Shown here piece after piece: positions 1-6,095 of a stretch of 17,146 nt of DNA. The DNA comes from an uncultured Lachnospiraceae bacterium (GTDB taxonomy: Bacteria > Bacillota > Clostridia > Lachnospirales > Lachnospiraceae). Position 1 is the stretch's first letter; every line of letters starts with the position of its first letter. The stretch is from assembly GCA_934371505.1 (NCBI GenBank), contig CAKRNW010000041.1, positions 1 through 17,146 on the forward strand, read 5' to 3'. Made by a program: the position numbers and the translations under genes. Under the pieces are notes generated by a model. It saw only the letters and a program-made list of their open reading frames with translations. It did no database searches and was not told the DNA's origin.

Positions 1-450
1 TGCCACGGCAACATCTGCCGTTCCCCCATGGCGGAGTTTATTTTTAAAGATATGGTAGAAAAGCAGAACATATCCCGGCAGTTCTACATTGCCTCGGCGG
101 CCACCAGCACCGAGGAAATCTGGAACGGCATCGGCAATCCTGTGTATCCGCCGGCACGGGAGATTTTGGCGCAGCATGGAATTTCCTGTGACGGGAAACG
201 CGCGGTACAGTTGACCAGAGCAGACTATGAGAAGTATGATTATCTCATTGGTATGGATAGTGCCAATATGCGGAATATGAAGCATATGCTGGGCGGTGAT
301 CCGGATGGAAAAATGTACAAGCTCATGAGCTTTGCCGGTTCTGACCGGGATGTGGCAGATCCCTGGTACACCAGGAACTTTGAGGTGACCTACCGGGATG
401 TGGAAGAGGGCTGCAAGGGCTTATTGGCCTTTTTAGTTCCGCAGAAATAA
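1..450 (+). CDS. Low-molecular-weight protein tyrosine phosphatase (5' end missing)
   Basis: Cytoplasmic phosphatase that removes phosphate from protein phosphotyrosine (arsenate reductases share the fold). The reading frame is open from base 1. The first nine codons read CHGNICRSP, which is the CX5R(S) phosphate-binding loop with nucleophile Cys at codon 1 and Arg at codon 7. The general-acid motif DPWY lies at codons 120-123 (bases 358-369). The protein ends at a TAA at 448-450, so 149 residues are visible; the family is about 150-160 residues and only about 8 residues, including the start, lie outside the window. The internal ATG at base 28 falls after the catalytic loop and is not a plausible start. 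It is followed closely by the cysteine-cluster gene on the same strand, probably co-transcribed. Identification is firm; the physiological substrate cannot be told. Confidence 0.93.
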   Translation, partial: CHGNICRSPMAEFIFKDMVEKQNISRQFYIASAATSTEEIWNGIGNPVYPPAREILAQHGISCDGKRAVQLTRADYEKYDYLIGMDSANMRNMKHMLGGDPDGKMYKLMSFAGSDRDVADPWYTRNFEVTYRDVEEGCKGLLAFLVPQK

Positions 451-556
451 AAGTTGGAATTTAACCTTGGCTTATCTGCAGGAAGTGTTTACAATGGAAC
501 CTTTGACCAGGATGCAGACAGACTCGCCTACTGGCATGGAGAGGAGTAGTGAACGA

Positions 557-1177
557 ATGATCTACAAATTTATGACGAGCCGTGACATGGCGAAGGCAGG
601 GTGCCAGGACTGTGCCGGGTGTTCCGATTGCTGCAAAGGAATGGGAACCTCGGTGCTGTTAGACCCTTACGATATGATGGAATTAAAGCGGGGACTGGGC
701 AGCAGCTTTGAAGAATTGATGCAGGATAAAATCCAGCTGCATGTGGAGGACGGATTAATCCTGCCATCCCTGGCGATGAGCGGCAGGGATGAAAGCTGTA
801 CATTTCTGGATGAAAAGGGCAGATGCACCGTCCATGGATTTCGTCCAGGGCTGTGCCGTTTATTTCCCTTAGGGCGGGACTACAGCGTCGGGCATTTACA
901 GTATTTTCTTCTGGAGGATGCCTGCAGTAAGCAAAATCGCAGCAAGGTAAAAATTGAGAAGTGGCTGGATGTGCCGGATCTGAACCAGCATGAGAAATTC
1001 TTGACAGAGTGGCACTTTTTCCTGGGAAGGATGCGACAGCGGATGGAGGATGGAGATGACAGAACAAGACAGAGACTGGCGATGCAGCTGTTAGTCTGTT
1101 TCTACCAACAGGATTTCCAGAAAGAAACCTTCTATGAAACGGTGTGTCAGCGCATGGAACAGATAGACAATCATTAG
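557..1177 (+). CDS. YkgJ-type cysteine-cluster protein (CxxCxxCC)
   Basis: Small soluble protein of the YkgJ/UPF0153 family, thought to bind zinc or an iron-sulfur centre; no reaction is established for the family. Using the ATG at 557 it has 206 residues. The cluster CQDCAGCSDCC lies at residues 16-26, and a second set of cysteines lies at 81, 90 and 100 with the typical context RPGLCRLFPLG. The start is uncertain: ATG 557 has GGAGAGGAG ten bases upstream and puts the cluster near the N-terminus, as is usual. An in-frame ATG at 494 (AGGAAG, 8-base spacing) would add 21 residues, and the frame is open back to a TTG at 467. It follows the phosphatase gene and ends just before a convergent terminator region. 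Family assignment is good; role unknown. Confidence 0.85.
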   Translation: MIYKFMTSRDMAKAGCQDCAGCSDCCKGMGTSVLLDPYDMMELKRGLGSSFEELMQDKIQLHVEDGLILPSLAMSGRDESCTFLDEKGRCTVHGFRPGLCRLFPLGRDYSVGHLQYFLLEDACSKQNRSKVKIEKWLDVPDLNQHEKFLTEWHFFLGRMRQRMEDGDDRTRQRLAMQLLVCFYQQDFQKETFYETVCQRMEQIDNH

Positions 1178-1179
1178 AA

Positions 1180-1268
1180 CAAAGAGTCGCCTGCTGACTC
1201 TTTGCGTGCGCGGTATGCGGAGCATAAAAAGCGGAGTGCCCTTATAAAGGATACTCCGCTTGATTTTT
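1180..1268. terminator. Tandem hairpins forming a bidirectional terminator
   Basis: Two hairpins sit between convergent genes. The first has a perfect 9-bp stem, CAAAGAGTC (1180-1188) with GACTCTTTG (1196-1204), starting 2 bases after the cysteine-cluster stop; it has only a short T run. The second has a 9-bp stem, AAGCGGAGT (1229-1237) with ACTCCGCTT (1253-1261), with a further CCTT/AAGG pair in the loop. It is flanked by an A run on the left and TTTTT at 1264-1268, so it can end transcription in both directions. It serves the + strand phosphatase/cysteine-cluster unit and the - strand antiporter gene. Confidence 0.8.
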
Positions 1269-1276
1269 AGCAATTC

Positions 1277-2230
1277 TTAGAGAACGGTAACCATAATCAT
1301 ATACGCAGCGTAGGTGCAGAGGGCAGCCACACCCTGCCAGCGCATGAATTTTTTCTTCATCAGCATAGGCACTACCATAATGACAGCGATTGCCAGGCAG
1401 AACGGAATGTCCAGAGTGATGCACTGGGTGGAAAGGGGCAGCTCTTTTCCACTGATCAGACTGCAGATCGGCAGGATCAAAGAGGTATCAATGATGTTTG
1501 CACCGATAACATTACCGGCGGAGAGACTTGCCTCTTTTTTGGCAATGGCGGTGATGGTGGTGACCAGCTCCGGCAGGGAGGTTCCAATTGCTACGATGGT
1601 GACGGCAATTACTGTCTCCGGTACATGGAGGAAGTTTGCGATATCCGTTGCGGAATCCACCATCAGCCGGGCACCCAGGACAGTGGCTGCAGCACCCAGA
1701 ATAAATTTCACCACATTGGTGATGACGGTCTTTTTGTCATGCTCCGGTTTTTCTTCCGCAGGAGCATTTTCCATACTGTTTTTTGCACTTAGCACATTGT
1801 CTACGATAAAGATTACAAACAGGACGATTAGCACCACACTTCCCATCCATTTCAGCTGTCCGGTGTAACCAAAGAGTAAAAGAGTGGAGACACAGGCGAG
1901 GAGAATCAGTCCTTTTGCCAGATAATCGGAGCGCTTGATGACCGTGGGCATTGCCAGTACGGCGATGGCAAGAATCATACCGGTGTTGGCAGTGACACTG
2001 CCGATGGCGTTACCACAAGCCATATCCACACTGCCTTTGGCAGCAGCCATAGCACTGACCAGCATTTCGGGAAGGGTGGTTGCCAGGCTGACAATGGTAG
2101 CACCGACGATGAAAGTGGGGATACCGCTGACTTTTGCAATCCAGGTGGCGGCATCAACGAATGCGTCACCACCCTTGACGATCAGTGCCAGACCGACCAC
2201 AAAGATAAGTATTGCGAGAAACATTGACAT
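1277..2230 (-). CDS. Calcium/sodium antiporter, CaCA family (YrbG-like)
   Basis: Integral membrane cation exchanger of 317 residues, the usual size for bacterial YrbG-type proteins with about ten membrane helices; expected to move Ca2+ against Na+ (or H+). Both inverted alpha repeats are visible. Alpha-1 spans residues 43-82, with LATTLPEML and GNAIGSVTANT. Alpha-2 spans about 213-250, with GTSLPELV (216-223) and GNVIGANIIDT (239-249). The Glu in each LPE is an ion-binding residue in this family. Alpha-1 has ATTLPE where GTSLPE is usual. A hydrophilic, charged cytoplasmic loop (about 150-168) separates the halves. ATG at 2230 is preceded by AGAGG at 8-base spacing. A dedicated promoter and a long structured leader precede it. 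The true ion pair cannot be read from sequence. Confidence 0.92.
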   Translation of the reverse strand: MSMFLAILIFVVGLALIVKGGDAFVDAATWIAKVSGIPTFIVGATIVSLATTLPEMLVSAMAAAKGSVDMACGNAIGSVTANTGMILAIAVLAMPTVIKRSDYLAKGLILLACVSTLLLFGYTGQLKWMGSVVLIVLFVIFIVDNVLSAKNSMENAPAEEKPEHDKKTVITNVVKFILGAAATVLGARLMVDSATDIANFLHVPETVIAVTIVAIGTSLPELVTTITAIAKKEASLSAGNVIGANIIDTSLILPICSLISGKELPLSTQCITLDIPFCLAIAVIMVVPMLMKKKFMRWQGVAALCTYAAYMIMVTVL

Positions 2231-2246
2231 GATAAAACCTCTTTCT

Positions 2247-2261
2247 GCCGCTTCTTGCGGC
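2247..2261 (-). other. Small hairpin just upstream of the antiporter ribosome binding site
   Basis: In the mRNA, GCCGC and GCGGC pair as a 5-bp GC stem around an AAGAA loop, ending a few bases before the AGAGG ribosome binding site (2238-2242). It does not cover that site, so it may only delimit the leader or stabilise the 5' end. Confidence 0.4.
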
Positions 2262-2307
2262 GGTGGAATTAGGTGTCCTGTGAAGTCTCTCTTTTGTCGG
2301 CAGACAT

Positions 2308-2356
2308 AAAAAGAGACTCCAGGGGAACACCTATGTAGGAATTCCCTATGAGTCTC
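2308..2356 (-). terminator. Intrinsic terminator (attenuator) in the antiporter leader
   Basis: On the - strand, GAGACTC (2356-2350) pairs with GAGTCTC (2319-2313). An inner pairing AGGGAA/TTCCC extends the stem, and TTTTT follows at 2312-2308. The stem ends about 80 bases before the antiporter start codon, so it is an attenuator rather than an end-of-gene terminator. Its 5' arm overlaps the 3' strand of the upstream P1 helix (2347-2352), so the two structures exclude each other. Confidence 0.7.
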
Positions 2357-2431
2357 GATGTTTCAGGATCATCCAGGTTTTCGACCGGGTTTGTTGGAAG
2401 ATCCACGCTTGTGCGCCTCTACTCTCTCATA
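2347..2431 (-). ncRNA. Candidate riboswitch aptamer in the antiporter 5' leader
   Basis: An 85-base segment of the antiporter leader is closed by a 6-bp helix, TATGAG (2431-2426) with CTCATA (2352-2347). Inside are a small hairpin CGC-acaa-GCG and a longer arm, GGATC/GATCC (2404-2400 / 2370-2366), capped by GGT-CGAAA-ACC. The junction contains the purine-rich string AGAGTAGAGG. Formation of the closing helix would take away the 5' arm of the terminator that follows, the classic antiterminator logic. The start of the motif recalls lysine and tetrahydrofolate riboswitches, but the remaining conserved elements of both are absent. I cannot assign it to a class; a cation sensor would suit the gene, but that is inference. 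Confidence 0.5.
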
Positions 2432-2446
2432 AGTAAGTTATTGATA

Positions 2447-2475
2447 ATAATACTCATCAAAACCTTATCTGTCAA
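2447..2475 (-). promoter_or_regulatory. Sigma-A promoter of the antiporter leader transcript
   Basis: Reading on the - strand, TTGACA (2475-2470) is followed after exactly 17 bases by TATTAT (2452-2447). Transcription would start near 2440, giving a leader of about 210 bases before the ATG at 2230. It lies in the gap behind the esterase stop codon, so the antiporter need not depend on readthrough from the esterase. Confidence 0.75.
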
Positions 2476-2509
2476 GGAAAAAATGAAAGAGTGCGGCAGC
2501 AGCCGGCGC

Positions 2510-3715
2510 TTACTGGTTACCCCAGATGGCATGGAAAGCGGTTTGTGCCATGATGCGGTAGCCCTCCTCGGAGGGATGCAGATGGTCGCCGCTGTCATAG
2601 GCAGGGAGAAAAGCCACCGGGTCCTCAGGATTTTCCAGGGCATGGGCGAAATCCACACAGCCGTCAATCTCATCAGTGGTGCGGATCCAGTCGTTGATGG
2701 CACTGCGCAGTTTTTCCCGGAAGGGTGCAAAGGTACGCCAGCCACGGATGGGTAGCAGGGTTCCCATGTAAACGTTCAACCCCAGCTTTCTGGATTCCCG
2801 GATATAATACCGTAGTCCCTCAATCATTTCCTTGGGTGTGGGCAGGTCCGACATGGGACGGAAGGGATTGACCTCCACACCCACGGGGTGGATGATGTCG
2901 TTGATACCCTGCTGGATCAGGATGGTGTCCGCCCCGTCAACCGGGATTTCGTGGGGAAAGCGGTTGGTGGCTTTCAAACCATAGGATTCGTAGGTGATGC
3001 AATGGTATTCCCGTAAGATACGGGAACCACTGGTAGCTTTGCGGACAACCGCCGTATCGGAAATTTCTTTTTCTTTTAATAAAAGGTTCAGATCATCGGG
3101 CCAGGACTGGGCAGTGATGGAATCGCCGTAACAGATCAGGCAGCGATGGGCTGCATCTGTGAGGATTTCCAAATCACTGAAAAAATAAAACCAGTTGGTA
3201 TTTCGTGCATCGTCCAAAGGGAGTATACTGGACATACAATGGTTTCCCACCGCATAGGTTCCCTTGGACAGGGGACCGGTGGCAATGACTGCGGAGCGCA
3301 TCTGGGTAAAATCTCCCAGATAAAAGCTGATGACAACCGTGTCTCCGGCAGGAACAGGCAGGGAGATTGGATCGCTGACAGCCCGCTCACCGGCGGGAAT
3401 GAGGACTTCGGTCTGACCGCCAAAGGTGACCGGCGTAAGAGTGGATTCCACCACCTGTGTGCCGGCCAGAGCCAGGGGCTTGCCGGTTTCATCGGTGGCA
3501 GGCGGCGTAGTGTCATCCTGCAAAGCTGCCGAGATCTGTGTGATGCAGATCGGCTCGGTACCGCAGTAGTTGTCCAGTGTCAGGCGGAGTGCCTGTCCCT
3601 CAAAGGGGCAGTAGACCGGATACCGCAGTGTGATATTTTTGCTATAGCCCTCCGCCTTATGCTCGGCGATGGACATGGCATTGCCATAAAAGGAAACCCA
3701 TTTACATTCAGACAT
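2510..3715 (-). CDS. SGNH/GDSL-family hydrolase with N-terminal beta domain
   Basis: Probable esterase or deacetylase of 401 residues acting on an acylated, perhaps carbohydrate, substrate. Residues 1-190 look like a beta-rich accessory domain. The SGNH domain follows: block I YGDSIT (196-201) with nucleophile Ser199, GIND (270-273) with the Asn of block III, and DHLHPSEEGY (377-386) with catalytic Asp377 and His380. No signal peptide or membrane segment is seen, so it should be cytoplasmic. The start ATG at 3715 is chosen because GGAG lies 8 bases upstream and the dedicated promoter sits just before it. The frame is open further, to 3829, but that extension would cross the promoter. Divergent from the phosphopantetheinyl transferase gene. 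Substrate unknown. Confidence 0.88.
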   Translation of the reverse strand: MSECKWVSFYGNAMSIAEHKAEGYSKNITLRYPVYCPFEGQALRLTLDNYCGTEPICITQISAALQDDTTPPATDETGKPLALAGTQVVESTLTPVTFGGQTEVLIPAGERAVSDPISLPVPAGDTVVISFYLGDFTQMRSAVIATGPLSKGTYAVGNHCMSSILPLDDARNTNWFYFFSDLEILTDAAHRCLICYGDSITAQSWPDDLNLLLKEKEISDTAVVRKATSGSRILREYHCITYESYGLKATNRFPHEIPVDGADTILIQQGINDIIHPVGVEVNPFRPMSDLPTPKEMIEGLRYYIRESRKLGLNVYMGTLLPIRGWRTFAPFREKLRSAINDWIRTTDEIDGCVDFAHALENPEDPVAFLPAYDSGDHLHPSEEGYRIMAQTAFHAIWGNQ

Positions 3716-3727
3716 GTTATTTCTCCA

Positions 3728-3756
3728 TTGATATATGATAAATTCGGGCTTATTAT
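3728..3756 (+). promoter_or_regulatory. Promoter of the phosphopantetheinyl transferase gene
   Basis: TTGATA (3728-3733), 17-base spacer, TATTAT (3751-3756). The predicted start near 3763 gives a leader of under 40 bases to the ATG at 3801. Its -10 hexamer overlaps the -10 of the divergent esterase promoter by five bases. Confidence 0.6.
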
Positions 3757-3781
3757 AGCCCACGGCGAACCGGTGCGTCAA
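3752..3781 (-). promoter_or_regulatory. Promoter of the SGNH hydrolase gene
   Basis: On the - strand, TTGACG (3781-3776), 18-base spacer, TATAAT (3757-3752), inside a GGGCT/AGCCC inverted repeat. The predicted start near 3745 leaves about 30 bases of leader to the ATG at 3715. It shares the -10 region with the + strand promoter. Confidence 0.65.
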
Positions 3782-3800
3782 GCGCAGGCAGGAGGCGGGA

Positions 3801-4514
3801 ATGATACAGATCGGAATCCTGGATTGCATCCCTTTGAGTGATCCCGTGACTTTTCAGAAAAAAATGAAACAGATTTCAGCAGATCGCCAGGCAGTGGTGG
3901 AGCGTCATCGCACAGAGAAGGGCAGACGCCAGAGCCTGGGAGGTGGTCTTTTGCTACAGGCAATGTTAGAGCAGGCAGTGCAGGAACAGTGGGCGGCTCC
4001 CTACTCATCCTTCTCCTGGGAAAAAGGAGGGCAGGGCAAACCCATCCTCCGGGGAGTGACAGATTTCCGGGGATGCACGCTTTATGTAAACCTATCCCAT
4101 TCCGGAGAACTGGCGGCAGCAGTGCTGGCGGATTTTGAAGTGGGAATCGATATTCAGGAACAGCAGATGCCGCCGGAGGGGGTGGCAAGGCGCTTTTTCA
4201 CCCGGCAGGAGCAGGCATGGATTCAAGCTGCAGGGGATGGGGAAAAAGCGGAGAGCTTCTTTCGTATCTGGACTTTGAAGGAAGCCTATATCAAGACCAC
4301 GGGACTGGGGATGCGTACCCCTCTTATGGACTTCGATGTGACGGAAGCGGCAAAAGAGGGTGGAAAGGCGAGAGCAGTGGAGAAAGAACTTTTTCTCTGT
4401 GCCCTGCCCCCGGTTTTACAGCCAACGAATCCGGAACGGCAGTATGCTCTGGCCGTGGGCGGGGTAAAAGCCTATGAGACGCCGAAACCGCAGTGGTTTT
4501 TAATCCAACATTAA
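3801..4514 (+). CDS. Sfp-type 4'-phosphopantetheinyl transferase
   Basis: Cytoplasmic enzyme that moves the 4'-phosphopantetheine arm of coenzyme A onto a serine of a carrier protein domain (ACP or PCP). It has 237 residues, close to the ~225-240 of the Sfp group and about twice the AcpS length, as expected for the pseudo-dimeric form. Family motifs are NLSHSG (97-102), VGIDIQE (114-120) with the metal-binding Asp117, and WTLKEAYIK (157-165) with the catalytic Glu/Lys. AGGAGG ends 5 bases before the ATG at 3801. No polyketide, peptide synthetase or fatty-acid gene is nearby, so the carrier it serves is unknown. Family assignment is firm. Confidence 0.9.
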   Translation: MIQIGILDCIPLSDPVTFQKKMKQISADRQAVVERHRTEKGRRQSLGGGLLLQAMLEQAVQEQWAAPYSSFSWEKGGQGKPILRGVTDFRGCTLYVNLSHSGELAAAVLADFEVGIDIQEQQMPPEGVARRFFTRQEQAWIQAAGDGEKAESFFRIWTLKEAYIKTTGLGMRTPLMDFDVTEAAKEGGKARAVEKELFLCALPPVLQPTNPERQYALAVGGVKAYETPKPQWFLIQH

Positions 4515-4515
4515 C

Positions 4516-4544
4516 TTGACCTTACCGTCAGGACTTTGTAGAAT
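4516..4544 (+). promoter_or_regulatory. Promoter of the greA-like gene
   Basis: TTGACC (4516-4521), 17-base spacer, TAGAAT (4539-4544), directly behind the transferase stop codon. Transcription should begin near 4551. A 15-codon reading frame starts at ATG 4553, almost at the predicted 5' end, and overlaps the greA start. Confidence 0.65.
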
Positions 4545-4592
4545 AAAGAAATATGAGTGGAACGCGCAAACATCGCGGGAAAGAGGGATATC

Positions 4593-5096
4593 ATGCATAA
4601 CGAACTGACAGCCAGTGATATTAAGAAAATGGAAGAGGAAATCGAGTATCGCAAGCTTGTTGTGCGGAAAAATGCGCTGGAGGATGTAAAAGAGGCCAGG
4701 GCACAGGGGGATTTAAGTGAGAATTTCGAGTACTACGCGGCCAAGAAATTTAAGAACCAGAACGAGAGCCGCATCCGGTATCTGGAGCGGATGATCAAGA
4801 CTGCTACGGTGATTTCCGACGATTCCAAAGAGGATGAAGTGGGAATGAACAATTCCGTGGAAGTGCTGTTTGAGGAGGACGGAAGTGTGGAAACCTACCG
4901 GATCGTGACCACGGTGCGGGGAAATTCCCTGGAGGGGCTGGTGAGCAATGAGTCCCCCATCGGTAAGGCTTTGCTGGGACACAAGGTGGGAGACCGCGTG
5001 TGCGTGGAGGTCAATCCCACCTACAGCTATTATCTGGTGATCCGCAAGATCGACAAGACCAATGATGATTCCCTGGATAAGCTCCGGAGCTTTTAA
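4593..5096 (+). CDS. greA: GreA-type transcription elongation factor
   Basis: Binds the secondary channel of RNA polymerase and stimulates cleavage of backtracked RNA. With ATG 4593 it has 167 residues (GreA is about 158). Residues 6-76 form the antiparallel coiled coil with the signature GDLSENFEYYAA (39-50), whose acidic Asp/Glu tip enters the active site. Residues 85-155 form the FKBP-like domain, with SPIGKALLGHKVGD (121-134). The ATG at 4593 is preceded by GAGGG at about 5 bases and aligns with the family start; an in-frame GTG at 4557 would add 12 residues and is less likely. The coiled coil matches GreA, but it may be a second GreA/GreB paralogue rather than the housekeeping copy. Confidence 0.9.
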   Translation: MHNELTASDIKKMEEEIEYRKLVVRKNALEDVKEARAQGDLSENFEYYAAKKFKNQNESRIRYLERMIKTATVISDDSKEDEVGMNNSVEVLFEEDGSVETYRIVTTVRGNSLEGLVSNESPIGKALLGHKVGDRVCVEVNPTYSYYLVIRKIDKTNDDSLDKLRSF

Positions 5097-5132
5097 GGAA
5101 CGAAATAAGCAATCAATTAAAGGAAAAAGACA

Positions 5133-5969
5133 ATGTTTGGGTTATTTATCTTCTTATTTTTTATACTGCCGATCTTAAAGGGTTCCAAAAAGGATGAGCG
5201 CCGATCGGAAGGGTTTAAGATCTTCCTGACGATTTACATTCTGTTTGCCATTTTCGGAAGTCTGTTGGATTCTCCCATGGGAATTGTGGCGGTGATTGCG
5301 CTGATCATCTATGCTTGGAACAAATATAAAAAGAAGCAGGAGGCGGAAGAACGAACAAAAGAGTACAGTGGTGGTTCTGTATATTATGGAAACGGGGAAA
5401 AGAAACAAAGCCGTTACTCCAAATCCGATGCCAAGGCGGCCAAGGTCGTGAGTGCAATCCTGCCCAAGCGGGTGGCAAAGCGCCGTAAAATCGTGCAGGA
5501 TTTCAATAAGAAATACAGATTATATCTGACGGAAGAACAGATCAACGGTATTGTGGATTCCACCTATATGTCGGAGACCTGGAAACGGGAAGTGGAAGCC
5601 ATGGCGGGCAAATATGAGTCCATTTATGAGTGGTTTCAGGGAAATACCAGATGGCTCCGGGCTTATCTGTATGCCTTTCATGTACAGGATGTGACTTCCG
5701 ATATGGAACAGCAGGAGAAAATTGTCACAGCCGCCTTTGAGGAGATCATGAAATATTCCGATACCTTAAGCTATCTCAGCGTGCCGGAACGTATTAATGA
5801 GATCAACAGCAAATATTACACCGGATTTGATGATGTCTCTTATATGATTGCCTATCGTTTTCTGGAGGCAAAGGGATTGTTCCATACTTTGGATGTGACG
5901 CCGCTTACGCATGATGATTCCGAACTGGATGATCTGATGAAGAAATACCAGAGTACACCTGCAAGCTAA
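5133..5969 (+). CDS. Unrecognised membrane-anchored protein
   Basis: A 278-residue protein I do not recognise. The N-terminus carries about three short hydrophobic segments (about 1-16, 28-44 and 47-63). A strongly basic, lysine-rich stretch follows (about 64-125), then a charged soluble domain (about 126-278) rich in aromatic and acidic residues and probably alpha-helical. It begins MFGLFIFLFF without a typical signal-peptide cleavage site. By the positive-inside rule the long basic region and the C-terminal domain should be cytoplasmic. ATG 5133 has AGGAAAAAG upstream. The gap to greA is only 36 bases, so the two may be co-transcribed. No catalytic motif is visible. The coding frame is long and clean, so it is very likely a real gene. 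Confidence 0.75.
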   Translation: MFGLFIFLFFILPILKGSKKDERRSEGFKIFLTIYILFAIFGSLLDSPMGIVAVIALIIYAWNKYKKKQEAEERTKEYSGGSVYYGNGEKKQSRYSKSDAKAAKVVSAILPKRVAKRRKIVQDFNKKYRLYLTEEQINGIVDSTYMSETWKREVEAMAGKYESIYEWFQGNTRWLRAYLYAFHVQDVTSDMEQQEKIVTAAFEEIMKYSDTLSYLSVPERINEINSKYYTGFDDVSYMIAYRFLEAKGLFHTLDVTPLTHDDSELDDLMKKYQSTPAS

Positions 5970-6036
5970 AGGAAAAAGAACAAAAACATATAAGACAGCT
6001 GTTGCATTGGCTGGGAGAATAAAATCAGAAAAAATG

Positions 6037-6095
6037 AAAATCCTATCTTTTAATAGTTACCGGAAGAAAACGGGACAGAAAGGTAGGATTTTTTT
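6037..6095 (+). terminator. Terminator-like hairpin overlapping the spoVAD ribosome binding site
   Basis: AAAATCCTA (6037-6045) is complementary over 9 bases to TAGGATTTT (6084-6092), with a loop of about 38 bases and a run of seven T (6089-6095) that ends immediately before the ATG at 6096. It could end the upstream transcript. The GGTAGGA that acts as Shine-Dalgarno for spoVAD lies in the 3' arm, so the same helix would also hide that site. The long loop makes it a less than typical terminator. Confidence 0.45.

Noticed and set aside
570..1067. 165-codon open frame on the - strand within the cysteine-cluster gene
   Set aside because: It lies wholly opposite a well-supported gene, has a Pro/Cys/His-rich composition typical of an antisense shadow, and matches no family.
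2347..2431. Assignment of the antiporter leader to the lysine or THF riboswitch class
   Set aside because: Only the short AGAGTAGAGG-like start fits. The element is too short for the five-helix lysine aptamer, and the conserved inner segments of either class are not found.
2460..2509. Intrinsic terminator behind the SGNH hydrolase gene
   Set aside because: The CGGC/GCCG hairpin has only 4 bp and the T run is separated from it by about 10 bases; it cannot be supported with confidence.
2348..2755. 135-codon + strand frame across the antiporter leader and the end of the esterase gene
   Set aside because: It runs antisense to a promoter, an attenuator and a conserved SGNH domain; its composition is not protein-like.
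3146..3841. 231-codon + strand frame opposite the SGNH hydrolase N-terminal half
   Set aside because: Glycine-rich shadow of the esterase; it crosses both divergent promoters and overlaps the start of the transferase gene.
5970..6036. Sigma-G type promoter for spoVAD (CATATAA near 5989)
   Set aside because: The -10-like CATATAA has no fitting -35 at 17-18 bases, so it is not supported.
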